Part shown: one piece after another, positions 1-6,310 of the stretch
How positions within the stretch are numbered: position 1 is the stretch's first letter
Layout: each line of letters starts with the position of its first letter
From: Sulfuricella sp.
GTDB taxonomy: Bacteria > Pseudomonadota > Gammaproteobacteria > Burkholderiales > Sulfuricellaceae
Direction of reading: 5' to 3'
Length of the DNA: 11,370 nt
Assembly (NCBI GenBank): GCA_030691435.1
Contig: JAUYEK010000339.1
Location: 1-11,370 of the forward strand
Notes under the pieces: generated by a model
Seen by the model: the letters and a program-made list of their open reading frames with translations, nothing else
What the model was told of the DNA's origin: nothing
Database searches by the model: none
Position numbers and translations under genes: made by a program

Positions 1-73
1 TCGCCGAAGCGTTGATAAATTTTGGCTAATCCCTTAATCTGAACCAGATCAAAACAAGCGCCTTTCACCATTG

Positions 74-168
74 CCCCCTCTCCCTCGCACCCGCGAGGAG
101 TGTCCCCGCCGGGATTGGCAGCAAGCTGCTCAATCCGGCGAGACGGGAGAGGGTTGGGGAGAGGGCTC
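74..168. repeat. Palindromic intergenic repeat (CCCTCTCCC ... GGGAGAGGG type)
   Basis: An outer inverted repeat pairs CCCTCTCCC (76-84) with GGGAGAGGG (145-153). An inner one pairs CGCCGGGATTG (107-117) with CAATCCGGCG (131-140), with a one-base bulge, and closes on GCAGC/GCTGC (118-129). A second GGGGAGAGGG follows at 156-165. Palindromes of this composition are dispersed in many beta- and gammaproteobacterial intergenic regions, from general knowledge. It ends about 20 bp before the start codon of the next gene, so it forms that gene's upstream region. The reading frame can be extended through it to an ATG at 71, but the resulting residues look like translated repeat. Confidence 0.7.
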
Positions 169-187
169 TCCATGGATAAATCGCCTC

Positions 188-640
188 ATGAAAACCAAGC
201 TGCTGATTTTTATTTCGCTATTCCTGGGGCAGGCCGCCCACGCCGACATCTATATGTCGGTGGATGAAAACGGCAGAAAAACCTATACCAACTTCCCCAA
301 AAAAGGCGCCAAGAAGCTCAATCTCGATCCGCCTTCCTCGATGGCCGCCCCCAAGCCCCGTGCCCCGACTGCGACACCGCCCGGCTTCCCCCGCGTTGAC
401 GGCGAAACCCAGAAACAGCGCGATGGAACGCGCCGCGGCATTCTGGAGCAGGAACTGGCTGCAGAGCGGAACCTGCTGGAGGAGGCAAAGAAAGCACTGG
501 CCGAAGGCGAGGCCACGCGCCTGGGCGACGAGCGCAACTACCAGAAATACCTGGATCGGGTACAGGGCCTGAAGGACAATGTCGCTCTGCACGAAAAGAA
601 TGTCGAGGCGCTGAACAAGGAACTGGCCGGCGTAAGGTAA
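188..640 (+). CDS. Secreted DUF4124-type protein with C-terminal coiled coil
   Basis: A 150-residue protein. Residues 1-19 form a signal peptide (KTK, a hydrophobic core, then AHA before D20), so the mature protein should be periplasmic. Residues 20-45 carry the short DUF4124 signature (DIYMSVDENGRKTYTNFP). A Pro/Ala-rich linker covers about 48-70. Residues 82-148 are highly charged and heptad-like (EQELAAERNLLEEAKKAL...), predicting a coiled coil. I chose the ATG at 188 because it starts exactly at the signal peptide. The earlier in-frame ATG at 71 would translate a palindromic repeat. No clear Shine-Dalgarno is visible. In many betaproteobacteria a DUF4124 gene lies between glnA and ntrB, so this may be part of a nitrogen-regulation cluster (inference; glnA is not in the window). 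The molecular function of DUF4124 is unknown to me. Confidence 0.85.
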   Translation: MKTKLLIFISLFLGQAAHADIYMSVDENGRKTYTNFPKKGAKKLNLDPPSSMAAPKPRAPTATPPGFPRVDGETQKQRDGTRRGILEQELAAERNLLEEAKKALAEGEATRLGDERNYQKYLDRVQGLKDNVALHEKNVEALNKELAGVR

Positions 641-689
641 CCCCCTTCAGCCTGGAAAAAACCTTGAACCGCTGAAGAATGTTCGTGCC

Positions 690-752
690 TGTGGGAGCGG
701 CGCCCTCGCCGCGATTTTCGGCCGCATTCGCGCCGGGGGCGGCGCTCCTACA
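690..752. repeat. REP-like palindromic element, copy 1
   Basis: The element begins TGTGGGAGCGGCGCC and ends GGCGCTCCTACA. The two ends are imperfect inverted repeats, so the unit can fold into a hairpin. It is identical to 4660-4722 except at one base (G at 721, A at 4691). The ends resemble the TGTGGGAGC / GCTCCTACA termini of proteobacterial REP elements (family knowledge). It lies between the DUF4124 gene and ntrB, where it could affect mRNA stability or termination. No T-tract follows, so I do not call it a terminator. Confidence 0.85.
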
Positions 753-841
753 GCGGTTTTAGCTTGAATGGACAATCCCGGTTCTATCCCTGGCGCGACT
801 CTTGCTTCACTCGTAGCCAACCACCCAGGGATGATGCACCC

Positions 842-1921
842 GTGACGACTAAACTCTTTGCCGGACTGGAACACCTGACCACCGCCGTGATCCTGCTCGG
901 TCAGGATCTGCGGGTCGCTTATCTCAACCCGTCCGCGGAAAACCTGTTCAAGCTCAGCCGCAAGCATGTTGCCGGAATGCCTCTGCAGCAGATTTTTGGC
1001 GATGCCGAGACGCTTCCCAAGGCCGTCGAGTCGGCGCTGCTCACCCAAGCCAGCTTCACCGAGCATGAAATTCTCCTGACCACGCCCGGCAACCACAGCC
1101 TGTCCGTCAGCTGCACCGTCACTCCGGTGGACATCGGCTCCATCAGCCTGATACTGGAATTCCACCAGATCGACAAACAACTGAAAATCGCCCGCGAAGA
1201 GCGCATGCTGGTGCAGCAACAAGCCAACCGGGAACTGCTGCGCAATCTCGCCCACGAAATCAAGAACCCGCTGGGCGGCCTGCGCGGCGCGGCGCAACTC
1301 CTGGAACACGAGCTGCCCCGTACCGGCCTGCGCGAATACACCCAGGTGATCATCCAGGAAGCCGACCGCCTGCAGAAGCTGATGGACCGGCTGCTCACCC
1401 CCAGCCATCTGCCGCACCTGCGCGCCACCAACATTCACGAGGTGCTGGAACGGGTGCGCAGCCTGACCCTGGCGGAAACGCCCAAAGGCATCACCATCCG
1501 GCGCGACTACGACACCAGCCTGCCGGACCTCGTGGCGGACCCGGAACAACTGATCCAGGCGGTGCTCAACATCGTGCGCAACGCGGTGCAATCCATGCAG
1601 AGGAAAGGTGAAATCATCCTGCGCACCCGCATCGCACGCCAGGTCACGCTGGCGAAAAAGCGTTACCGCCAGGCCATCCAGGTGCAAATCATCGACAACG
1701 GCCCCGGCATTCCCGATGCCATCCGCGAAAAAATCTTTTATCCCCTGGTTTCCGGTCGGGAGGGGGGCAGTGGCATGGGACTGACCCTGGCGCAAACCCT
1801 GATCAACCAGCACCAGGGCACGATCGAATGCGATAGCCGGCCTGGGCATACCTGTTTTACCCTGCTGCTGCCGCTTACCGAGACCAAAGCCGAACCAAAT
1901 GGAGTGATGGGTGATGGGTGA
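842..1921 (+). CDS. glnL: Nitrogen regulation sensor histidine kinase NtrB (NRII)
   Basis: A 359-residue cytoplasmic kinase that senses nitrogen status through PII and phosphorylates NtrC under nitrogen limitation (family knowledge). Residues 1-110 look like a PAS sensor domain (GLEHLTTAVILLGQDLRVAYLNPSA). The H-box is at 136-144 (LAHEIKNPL, phospho-accepting H138). The N-box is around N247 (NIVRNAVQ), the G1 box is DNGPGI at 285-290, and a G2-like GGSGMGLTLA is at 308-317. There are no membrane segments, as expected for NtrB. I chose GTG 842, which has AGGGA about 10 bp upstream and gives a length near the E. coli protein (about 349). A TTG at 764 in the same frame would add 26 residues unlike the family. 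The last residues (GVMGDG) are encoded by a heptamer repeat that may have replaced the original tail. It is followed by ntrC in the same orientation. Confidence 0.93.
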   Translation: MTTKLFAGLEHLTTAVILLGQDLRVAYLNPSAENLFKLSRKHVAGMPLQQIFGDAETLPKAVESALLTQASFTEHEILLTTPGNHSLSVSCTVTPVDIGSISLILEFHQIDKQLKIAREERMLVQQQANRELLRNLAHEIKNPLGGLRGAAQLLEHELPRTGLREYTQVIIQEADRLQKLMDRLLTPSHLPHLRATNIHEVLERVRSLTLAETPKGITIRRDYDTSLPDLVADPEQLIQAVLNIVRNAVQSMQRKGEIILRTRIARQVTLAKKRYRQAIQVQIIDNGPGIPDAIREKIFYPLVSGREGGSGMGLTLAQTLINQHQGTIECDSRPGHTCFTLLLPLTETKAEPNGVMGDG

Positions 1922-1957
1922 GAGGTTTTCATCACCCATCACCCATCACCCATCACC
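1904..1957. repeat. Heptamer repeat (ATCACCC) forming an 18-bp hairpin across the glnL stop codon
   Basis: The left arm GTGATGGGTGATGGGTGA (1904-1921) is perfectly complementary to 1932-1949, with a 10-nt loop. The right side has three and a fraction ATCACCC units (1931-1957). The left arm contains the last codons and the TGA of glnL. The right arm is wholly intergenic, about 80 bp before ntrC. No T-tract follows, so an attenuating or stabilising role is possible but not shown. Confidence 0.85.
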
Positions 1958-2033
1958 ATATGGCTTATTTCAACCCCAAATTCTTGTCGAATTTTGACAC
2001 CATTGGGCCAATAAGAGATTAAGGAGCACACAA

Positions 2034-3434
2034 ATGAAAGCCGTCTGGATCATCGACGATGACCACTCCATCCGCTGGGTGTTCGAAAAGGCGCTGGCGC
2101 GGGAACAAATCGAGTTCCGCTCCTTCTCCACCGCCCAGGATGCCCTGTCCGCGCTGGAAACCGATACCCCGCAAGTGGTGGTGAGCGACATCCGCATGCC
2201 CGGCACATCCGGACTGGAGCTGCTGCAACAGATGAAGGAACGCCTGCCGGATGTGCCGGTGATCATCATGACCGCCTACTCCGATCTGGACAGTGCGGTT
2301 TCGGCCTTCCAGGGCGGCGCCTTCGACTACCTGCCCAAGCCCTTCGATGTCGACCATGCCGTGACGCTTATCCGTCGCGCCCTGAACGAGAGCGTGCGCC
2401 AGGCGGCCAAGCCGGAAACTGCGGAATCCGTCACCGAAATCCTCGGCCAGGCACCGGCGATGCAGGAGATTTTTCGCGCCATCGGCCGCTTGTCCCAATC
2501 GCACGTCACCGTGCTGATCAACGGCGAATCCGGCACCGGCAAGGAATTGGTGGCGCGCGCCCTGCACCGCCACAGCCCGCGTGCCGAGATGCCGTTTATC
2601 GCCCTCAACACCGCCGCCATTCCGAAGGATCTGCTCGAATCGGAACTGTTCGGCCATGAGCGCGGCGCCTTTACCGGCGCGCAGGCCCTGCGTCGCGGGC
2701 GCTTCGAACAGGCCGACGGCGGCACCCTGTTCCTCGACGAAATCGGCGACATGCCGCCCGATTTGCAGACCCGGCTGCTGCGCGTGCTCTCCGACGGCCA
2801 GTTTTACCGCGTCGGCGGTCACCAGCCGATCAAGGTCAACGTGCGCGTCATCGCCGCCACCCACCAGAACCTGGATCAGCACGTCAGGCAGGGGTTGTTC
2901 CGCGAAGACCTGTTCCACCGCCTCAACGTCATCCGCCTGCGCCTTCCCCCCTTGCGCGAACGCGGCGAGGACATTCCGCTCCTGGCCAAGTATTTTCTGC
3001 AGAAAAGCGCGCGCGAGCTGGGGGTGGAACCGAAAAAACTGTCGCCGGCAGCAATGCGCTATATCAGCACGCTCAGTTGGAGCGGCAACGTGCGCCAACT
3101 GGAGAACGTCTGCCACTGGCTGACGGTAATGGCGCCGGGGCAGAACATCGAAATCGCCGACCTGCCGCCTGATCTGCGCGAAGATCAGGCGGCAAGCGCC
3201 GAGAGAAGCTGGCAGGAAGCATTGGGACGCGAAGCGGACAAGGAGTTCAACCGCGGCGAGCAGGGCGTGATGGACAAGTTCTCCCGCGACTTCGAGAAAA
3301 TATTGATCGCCTGCGCGCTGAAGCACACCGCAGGCAGACGCATCGAAGCCGCCACTCTACTGGGCCTGGGACGCAACACGCTGACGCGCAAGATCCAGGA
3401 ACTGGGGCTGGAACAGGGCGGAACGGCGGAATAA
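2034..3434 (+). CDS. glnG: Nitrogen regulation response regulator NtrC (NRI), sigma-54 activator
   Basis: A 466-residue enhancer-binding protein with the complete NtrC layout. The receiver domain (1-120) has the acidic pocket D8/D9/D10, phospho-acceptor D52 (VVVSDIRMPG), T80 and K102. The AAA+ domain (about 137-380) has Walker A GESGTGKE (164-171), the sigma-54 contact loop GAFTGA (211-216), Walker B LFLDEIG (232-238) and arginine-finger candidates in LFREDLFHR (288-296). The C-terminal Fis-type HTH is at about 420-462 (EAATLLGLGRNTLTRKIQELG). AAGGAG at 2021-2026 is a good ribosome site 7 bp before ATG 2034. Phosphorylated by NtrB, it should activate sigma-54 promoters such as glnA (family knowledge). 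It ends 8 bp from the stop of the convergent regulator gene. Confidence 0.96.
   Translation: MKAVWIIDDDHSIRWVFEKALAREQIEFRSFSTAQDALSALETDTPQVVVSDIRMPGTSGLELLQQMKERLPDVPVIIMTAYSDLDSAVSAFQGGAFDYLPKPFDVDHAVTLIRRALNESVRQAAKPETAESVTEILGQAPAMQEIFRAIGRLSQSHVTVLINGESGTGKELVARALHRHSPRAEMPFIALNTAAIPKDLLESELFGHERGAFTGAQALRRGRFEQADGGTLFLDEIGDMPPDLQTRLLRVLSDGQFYRVGGHQPIKVNVRVIAATHQNLDQHVRQGLFREDLFHRLNVIRLRLPPLRERGEDIPLLAKYFLQKSARELGVEPKKLSPAAMRYISTLSWSGNVRQLENVCHWLTVMAPGQNIEIADLPPDLREDQAASAERSWQEALGREADKEFNRGEQGVMDKFSRDFEKILIACALKHTAGRRIEAATLLGLGRNTLTRKIQELGLEQGGTAE
3163..3194. repeat. Perfect 12-bp inverted repeat inside ntrC
   Basis: TGCCGCCTGATC (3163-3174) and GATCAGGCGGCA (3183-3194) are exact inverse complements around an 8-nt loop. 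It lies in the codons for the linker between the AAA+ and DNA-binding domains (about residues 377-387). No regulatory role is established. Confidence 0.7.
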
Positions 3435-3442
3435 CCCCGCGC

Positions 3443-4132
3443 TTATCCCGGGCATGCGGCAAGACAGCGCAATGCGCCAAGATCCTTCAGCAATATGGTG
3501 TCGTTATGCGTTTCGATCATGCCGTCGCTGCGCAGGCGCGCCATGATGCGCGAAAAAGTCTCGGGCTGGATACCGAGACGGGAGGCAATCACCAGCTTCG
3601 GCACCAATAGGCGTATGCAGGGTGATTGCATCACGCCTTCGGGCACCTGTTCAAGCAGATATTCGGCAAGGCGCTGTGTGCCGCTGTGCAGGGTGAGCCG
3701 GTCGATCTCGTTGATCATGCCATGCAAACGCTGGCTCATACTCGACATCAGACGGAAACACAGTTCGACGTTGTTGCGCATTTGCGCCATGAAGTCCTTG
3801 CAATCGAAAGCAAACACCGTCGAAGGCTCGATTGCCGCAGCATGGAGCGGGTACTTGCCGGCGAACATCACCGCTTCGGCAAACAACTGCTTCGGCCCGG
3901 CCAGGTCCATGACCTTTTCCGTGCCGTCCACCGAGGTCCGGTAGAGCTTGATCATGCCGCGCTGCACCAGGTAGAAATGGTGACAGGATTCACCCTGGGA
4001 AAAAACGGTTTGGCCCGCGTACAGATCCACCACCTGCCCATGACTGGCGACCTGCTTCAACTCCGCGTCAGTGAGCTGCTCGAAAAGATGGCTTTGCCTG
4101 ATTTGCTCGATATGCTGTTCGTTTAAGGCCAT
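3443..4132 (-). CDS. Crp/Fnr-family transcriptional regulator without N-terminal Fe-S cysteines (DNR/NNR-like)
   Basis: A 229-residue regulator. Residues about 12-130 form a cyclic-nucleotide-binding-like beta-roll (LFEQLTDAELKQVASHGQVVDLYAGQTVFSQGE). A long dimerisation helix follows (about 122-150), then a C-terminal winged HTH at about 175-215. The recognition helix reads PETFSRIMARL. Its E191-x-x-S194-R195 matches the ExxSR of FNR, which reads TTGAT half-sites (family knowledge). The N-terminal cysteine cluster of oxygen-sensing FNR is absent, which is closer to DNR/NnrR-type or heme/NO-sensing members. The sensed signal is inferred only. I chose ATG 4132 although no Shine-Dalgarno is evident. 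The upstream GTG at 4159 would put the start inside the FNR-type box at 4153-4166. The gene is divergent from the membrane genes starting at 4217. Confidence 0.88.
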   Translation of the reverse strand: MALNEQHIEQIRQSHLFEQLTDAELKQVASHGQVVDLYAGQTVFSQGESCHHFYLVQRGMIKLYRTSVDGTEKVMDLAGPKQLFAEAVMFAGKYPLHAAAIEPSTVFAFDCKDFMAQMRNNVELCFRLMSSMSQRLHGMINEIDRLTLHSGTQRLAEYLLEQVPEGVMQSPCIRLLVPKLVIASRLGIQPETFSRIMARLRSDGMIETHNDTILLKDLGALRCLAACPG

Positions 4133-4152
4133 GGCCGAAGTATAAGGTAACT

Positions 4153-4166
4153 TTGACACATATCAA
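4153..4166. promoter_or_regulatory. FNR/DNR-type operator box
   Basis: TTGACACATATCAA fits the FNR/DNR consensus TTGAT-N4-ATCAA with one mismatch in the left half. It lies in the divergent intergenic region between the Crp/Fnr-type gene (start 4132) and the membrane gene (start 4217). Its centre (4159.5) is 41.5 bp upstream of the start site predicted from the -10 at 4189-4194, as in class II activation. It is also just upstream of the regulator's own start codon, suggesting autoregulation (inference). Confidence 0.75.
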
Positions 4167-4188
4167 TGCGTTTCTATGAACCTGCACT

Positions 4189-4194
4189 GATAAT
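4189..4194 (+). promoter_or_regulatory. -10 element of FNR-dependent promoter
   Basis: GATAAT matches TATAAT at five of six positions. The predicted start site is near 4201, giving a leader of about 16 nt that contains AGGAG (4205-4209), 7 bp before ATG 4217. No good -35 hexamer is seen. That is expected when an FNR-type activator binds at -41.5. Confidence 0.6.
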
Positions 4195-4216
4195 CTGAAT
4201 TCTTAGGAGTCGTCCC

Positions 4217-4627
4217 ATGCACAAACGCAACCGCCTGTTTGTCTCCATCGCCCTGGTCTACGGACTGCTCGGCGGCCTGATTGCACTCGTCCGGCTGATC
4301 GATCCGAGCCTGATCCCCGGCAACGTGCCGCGCGCCCATGGCCACATCATGCTGCTCGGCTTCATCCTGATGATGATTTACGGCATTGCCCTGCACGTTT
4401 TGCCGCGCTTCGGCGGCTTCCCGCTGTATTCCGAACAGATGGCCGACTGGCAACTGTATTTGGCCAATGCCGGCCTGCCGCTGATGATCGCCGGATGGCT
4501 GGGCTGGCGCGACATGCTGGTGATGGCCGGGGGAGTGCTTACCTACGGCGCAATCGTGCTGTTCGGCCTGAATATGATCCTCACTGTCCGCGCCAAGGGA
4601 CGGGGCAAGACCATTCCCGTACAATGA
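4217..4627 (+). CDS. Four-helix membrane protein, heme-copper oxidase subunit I/NnrS-like fragment family
   Basis: A 136-residue integral membrane protein with four predicted helices: about 7-26, 43-62, 79-97 and 100-123. The second helix starts H41-G-H43 and ends H60-V-LPRF. It has H43-x3-LGF-x4-MIYG-x2-LH60, so two histidines lie 17 residues apart in one helix. The pattern recalls heme-ligating helices of cbb3-type subunit I, NorB and NnrS. The protein is far shorter than any of these, so heme binding is a guess. AGGAG is 7 bp upstream of the start. It is preceded by an FNR-type box and followed by a paralogue at 4752. Likely role: a membrane component in anaerobic, micro-oxic or nitrogen-oxide physiology (inference from context). 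I do not know an established name. Confidence 0.8.
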   Translation: MHKRNRLFVSIALVYGLLGGLIALVRLIDPSLIPGNVPRAHGHIMLLGFILMMIYGIALHVLPRFGGFPLYSEQMADWQLYLANAGLPLMIAGWLGWRDMLVMAGGVLTYGAIVLFGLNMILTVRAKGRGKTIPVQ

Positions 4628-4659
4628 ACCCAGATTATCCATTAGAGCCAAAACACCGC

Positions 4660-4722
4660 TGTGGGAGCGGCGCCCTCGCCGCGATTTTCGACCGCATTCG
4701 CGCCGGGGGCGGCGCTCCTACA
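4660..4722. repeat. REP-like palindromic element, copy 2
   Basis: It differs from the element at 690-752 by one base in 63. It lies in the 124-bp gap between the two paralogous membrane genes. After both copies, 14 unlike bases are followed by the same 11 bases, AATGGACAATC (767-777 and 4737-4747), so the ancestral unit may be longer. An ATG at 4722 begins on its last base and is not the favoured start of the next gene. Confidence 0.85.
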
Positions 4723-4751
4723 TGTACGAGCATTCCAATGGACAATCTGGG

Positions 4752-5435
4752 ATGAAAATCGAACTAATCGTTTCCGGCGTCTGCCCGTTCTGCCTCGAAG
4801 CTGAAAAAGTCTGGCGCGCAGCCGCTGCCGACCACGGCTTCGAGTTTGCCGTGCTGGATATCGCCCAACCGGAAGGCGCAGTGCTGGCGCAGCGCCTCAA
4901 GTTGCAAACCGTTCCGGCGCTACTGATCGACGGCACGCTGCGGGCAGTCGGCGTACAAAGTCCAGAGGAAGCACTCGCCCTGCTCCAACCCGCCCGCCAG
5001 GAAGCGCACGACCGGATGCAGCAGATGGGGTTCACCTTTTCCCCGGACAACCGCGGGTTTATCCTGGCAGCGCAGGCTTACCTGATGCTTGCCGGCCTGG
5101 GGCTGCTGCTAAACGGCAGCTTCCTCAGCGACAATGCCGCCCGCCCGGCATTCCTGCACCTGTTCACCCTCGGCTTCATGCTGTTCATGATTTACGGCCT
5201 TGCCAGCCACATGCTGCCGCGCTTCACCGGCAACCCGATCCGCGAGGGCGTCTGGCCCTGGCTGCAAATGGGGTTGGCTCATTGCGGGGTAATCGGCCAT
5301 GCCGTTGGCTATCTTGCCGGTTGGCACACTCTGATTGTCGTGGGAGCAGTGCTAACGTGGCTGTCGCTGGCGGCATTCGCATTCAGGGTCTGGCCGGTGC
5401 TGTGGCCGGCGGAACCCTATTCAAATTCTCGATAA
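4752..5435 (+). CDS. Thioredoxin-fold / four-helix membrane fusion protein
   Basis: A 227-residue two-domain protein. Residues 1-80 form a thioredoxin/glutaredoxin-like fold: the first strand KIELIVSG, active-site C11-P-F-C14, and a cis-proline loop TVPALLIDG (53-61). There is no signal peptide, so the domain is presumably cytoplasmic. Residues 102-216 form four predicted helices paralogous to the preceding protein. They share H136-x3-LGF-x4-MIYG-x2-SH153-x-LPRF-x-G, again with the two histidines 17 apart. I prefer ATG 4752, which starts at the first strand of the fold. The in-frame ATG at 4722 overlaps the REP-like element. It is probably co-transcribed with the upstream paralogue. A dithiol domain joined to a putative heme-binding membrane domain suggests electron transfer or thiol-linked sensing (inference). 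I recognise no named family for the full architecture. Confidence 0.78.
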   Translation: MKIELIVSGVCPFCLEAEKVWRAAAADHGFEFAVLDIAQPEGAVLAQRLKLQTVPALLIDGTLRAVGVQSPEEALALLQPARQEAHDRMQQMGFTFSPDNRGFILAAQAYLMLAGLGLLLNGSFLSDNAARPAFLHLFTLGFMLFMIYGLASHMLPRFTGNPIREGVWPWLQMGLAHCGVIGHAVGYLAGWHTLIVVGAVLTWLSLAAFAFRVWPVLWPAEPYSNSR

Positions 5436-5458
5436 AAATGCGAATAATTATTGCATCC

Positions 5459-5515
5459 TGTAGGAGCGGCCTTGGCCGCGATACGGTAGTTATCGCGCCC
5501 AAGGCCGCTCCTACA
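5459..5515. repeat. REP-like perfect-arm hairpin, probable bidirectional terminator
   Basis: A 25-bp left arm (5459-5483, starting TGTAGGAGCGGCC) pairs with a right arm (5491-5515) with one mismatch and a 7-nt loop. TTTTTTT at 5522-5528 follows on the plus strand. It sits between the stop codons of convergent genes (5435 and 5543), the expected place for a shared terminator. Its ends resemble the other two REP-like elements, but its interior is different. Confidence 0.75.
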
Positions 5516-5542
5516 AAATCATTTTTTTAACGAGAATTGGAA

Positions 5543-6304
5543 TTAAAACTCGACCATCACCGGCGCGTGATCCGACGGTCGCTCTGCCTTGCGCGCCTCC
5601 TTGTTGATCGTGCAGGACTTGCAGGTTTCAGCCAGCGCGGGGCTCAGCAGGATGTGGTCGATGCGCAACCCCATATTGCGGCGAAAGGCGTTCATGCGGT
5701 AATCCCACCAGGAATAGATCTTTTCCGGCTGCTCGAACAGGCGGAAGCTGTCGGCCAGCCCTAAATCCACCAGACGCCGGAAGGCCTCGCGCTCAGGCAT
5801 GCTGAACAACACCTGGCCCTCCCATGCCTTGGGGTCATGGACATCGCGCTCATCCGGCGCGATATTGAAGTCGCCCAGCAGCGCCAGTCCGGGGTAGCGC
5901 GCCAGTTCATCGGCCAGCCAGGCCGTCATGGCCTCCAACCAGCCGAGCTTGTACTGGAATTTGTCGGAATCCACGCTCTGGCCGTTGGGAACGTAGAGGT
6001 TGATGACCCGCACGCCAGCGATGGTTGCCGCCAGCACACGCTTCTGTTCGTCCGCGAAACCGGGAATTGCGGTCACCACTTCCGAGACCAGGGTTTTGCT
6101 CAGTATCGCCACGCCATTATAGGTCTTCTGGCCGCTGAACACGGTCTGGTAGCCGGCGGCGGAGATTTCTGCCGCCGGGAAATTCACATCCTCCAGCTTG
6201 GTTTCCTGCAGGCACAATACGTCCGGCTGATGCGCCGCAAGCCAGTCCAGGACTTGGGGAAGGCGAACTTTAAGGGAATTGACGTTCCAGGTGACCAGCT
6301 TCAT
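5543..6304 (-). CDS. xthA: Exodeoxyribonuclease III (AP endonuclease, ExoIII family)
   Basis: A 253-residue DNA repair enzyme that cleaves at abasic sites and removes 3' blocks in base-excision repair (family knowledge). The full EEP-fold active site is visible: N7 (TWNVNS), E34 (LQETK), Y104 (NLYVPNG), D145 and N147 (GDFNIAP), D216-H217 (LRIDHILLS) and D245-H246 (RPSDHAPV). Length is near the 268-residue E. coli enzyme. The start [12 protein letters not shown] is canonical. It begins 6 bp after the stop of the upstream gene, so it is probably the last gene of a minus-strand cluster. It ends near the hairpin at 5459-5515. Confidence 0.95.
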   Translation of the reverse strand: MKLVTWNVNSLKVRLPQVLDWLAAHQPDVLCLQETKLEDVNFPAAEISAAGYQTVFSGQKTYNGVAILSKTLVSEVVTAIPGFADEQKRVLAATIAGVRVINLYVPNGQSVDSDKFQYKLGWLEAMTAWLADELARYPGLALLGDFNIAPDERDVHDPKAWEGQVLFSMPEREAFRRLVDLGLADSFRLFEQPEKIYSWWDYRMNAFRRNMGLRIDHILLSPALAETCKSCTINKEARKAERPSDHAPVMVEF

Positions 6305-6310
6305 GAAAAC

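Noticed and set aside
1..70. 3' end of an upstream gene such as glnA
   Set aside because: The forward frames hit stops within about 40 bases, and none of the short endings is recognisable.
71..187. N-terminal extension of the DUF4124 protein from ATG 71
   Set aside because: The extra 39 residues are translated palindromic repeat, and they would bury the signal peptide that starts at 188.
764..841. TTG start of NtrB at 764
   Set aside because: The 26 extra residues do not resemble the family, TTG is a weak start, and GTG 842 has an AGGGA at suitable spacing and gives the expected length.
647..1942. Long minus-strand open frame opposite ntrB (and similar ones opposite ntrC and prlC)
   Set aside because: They are antisense shadows of well-identified genes in GC-rich DNA and encode low-complexity, unrecognisable proteins.
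1994..2022. Promoter TTGACA with a -10 near 2017 for ntrC
   Set aside because: The -35 is perfect, but the -10 candidates match only three of six and overlap the ribosome site. Co-transcription with glnL is simpler.
4133..4159. GTG 4159 as start of the Crp/Fnr-type gene
   Set aside because: It lies within the FNR-type box and has no ribosome site. ATG 4132 gives a normal family length.
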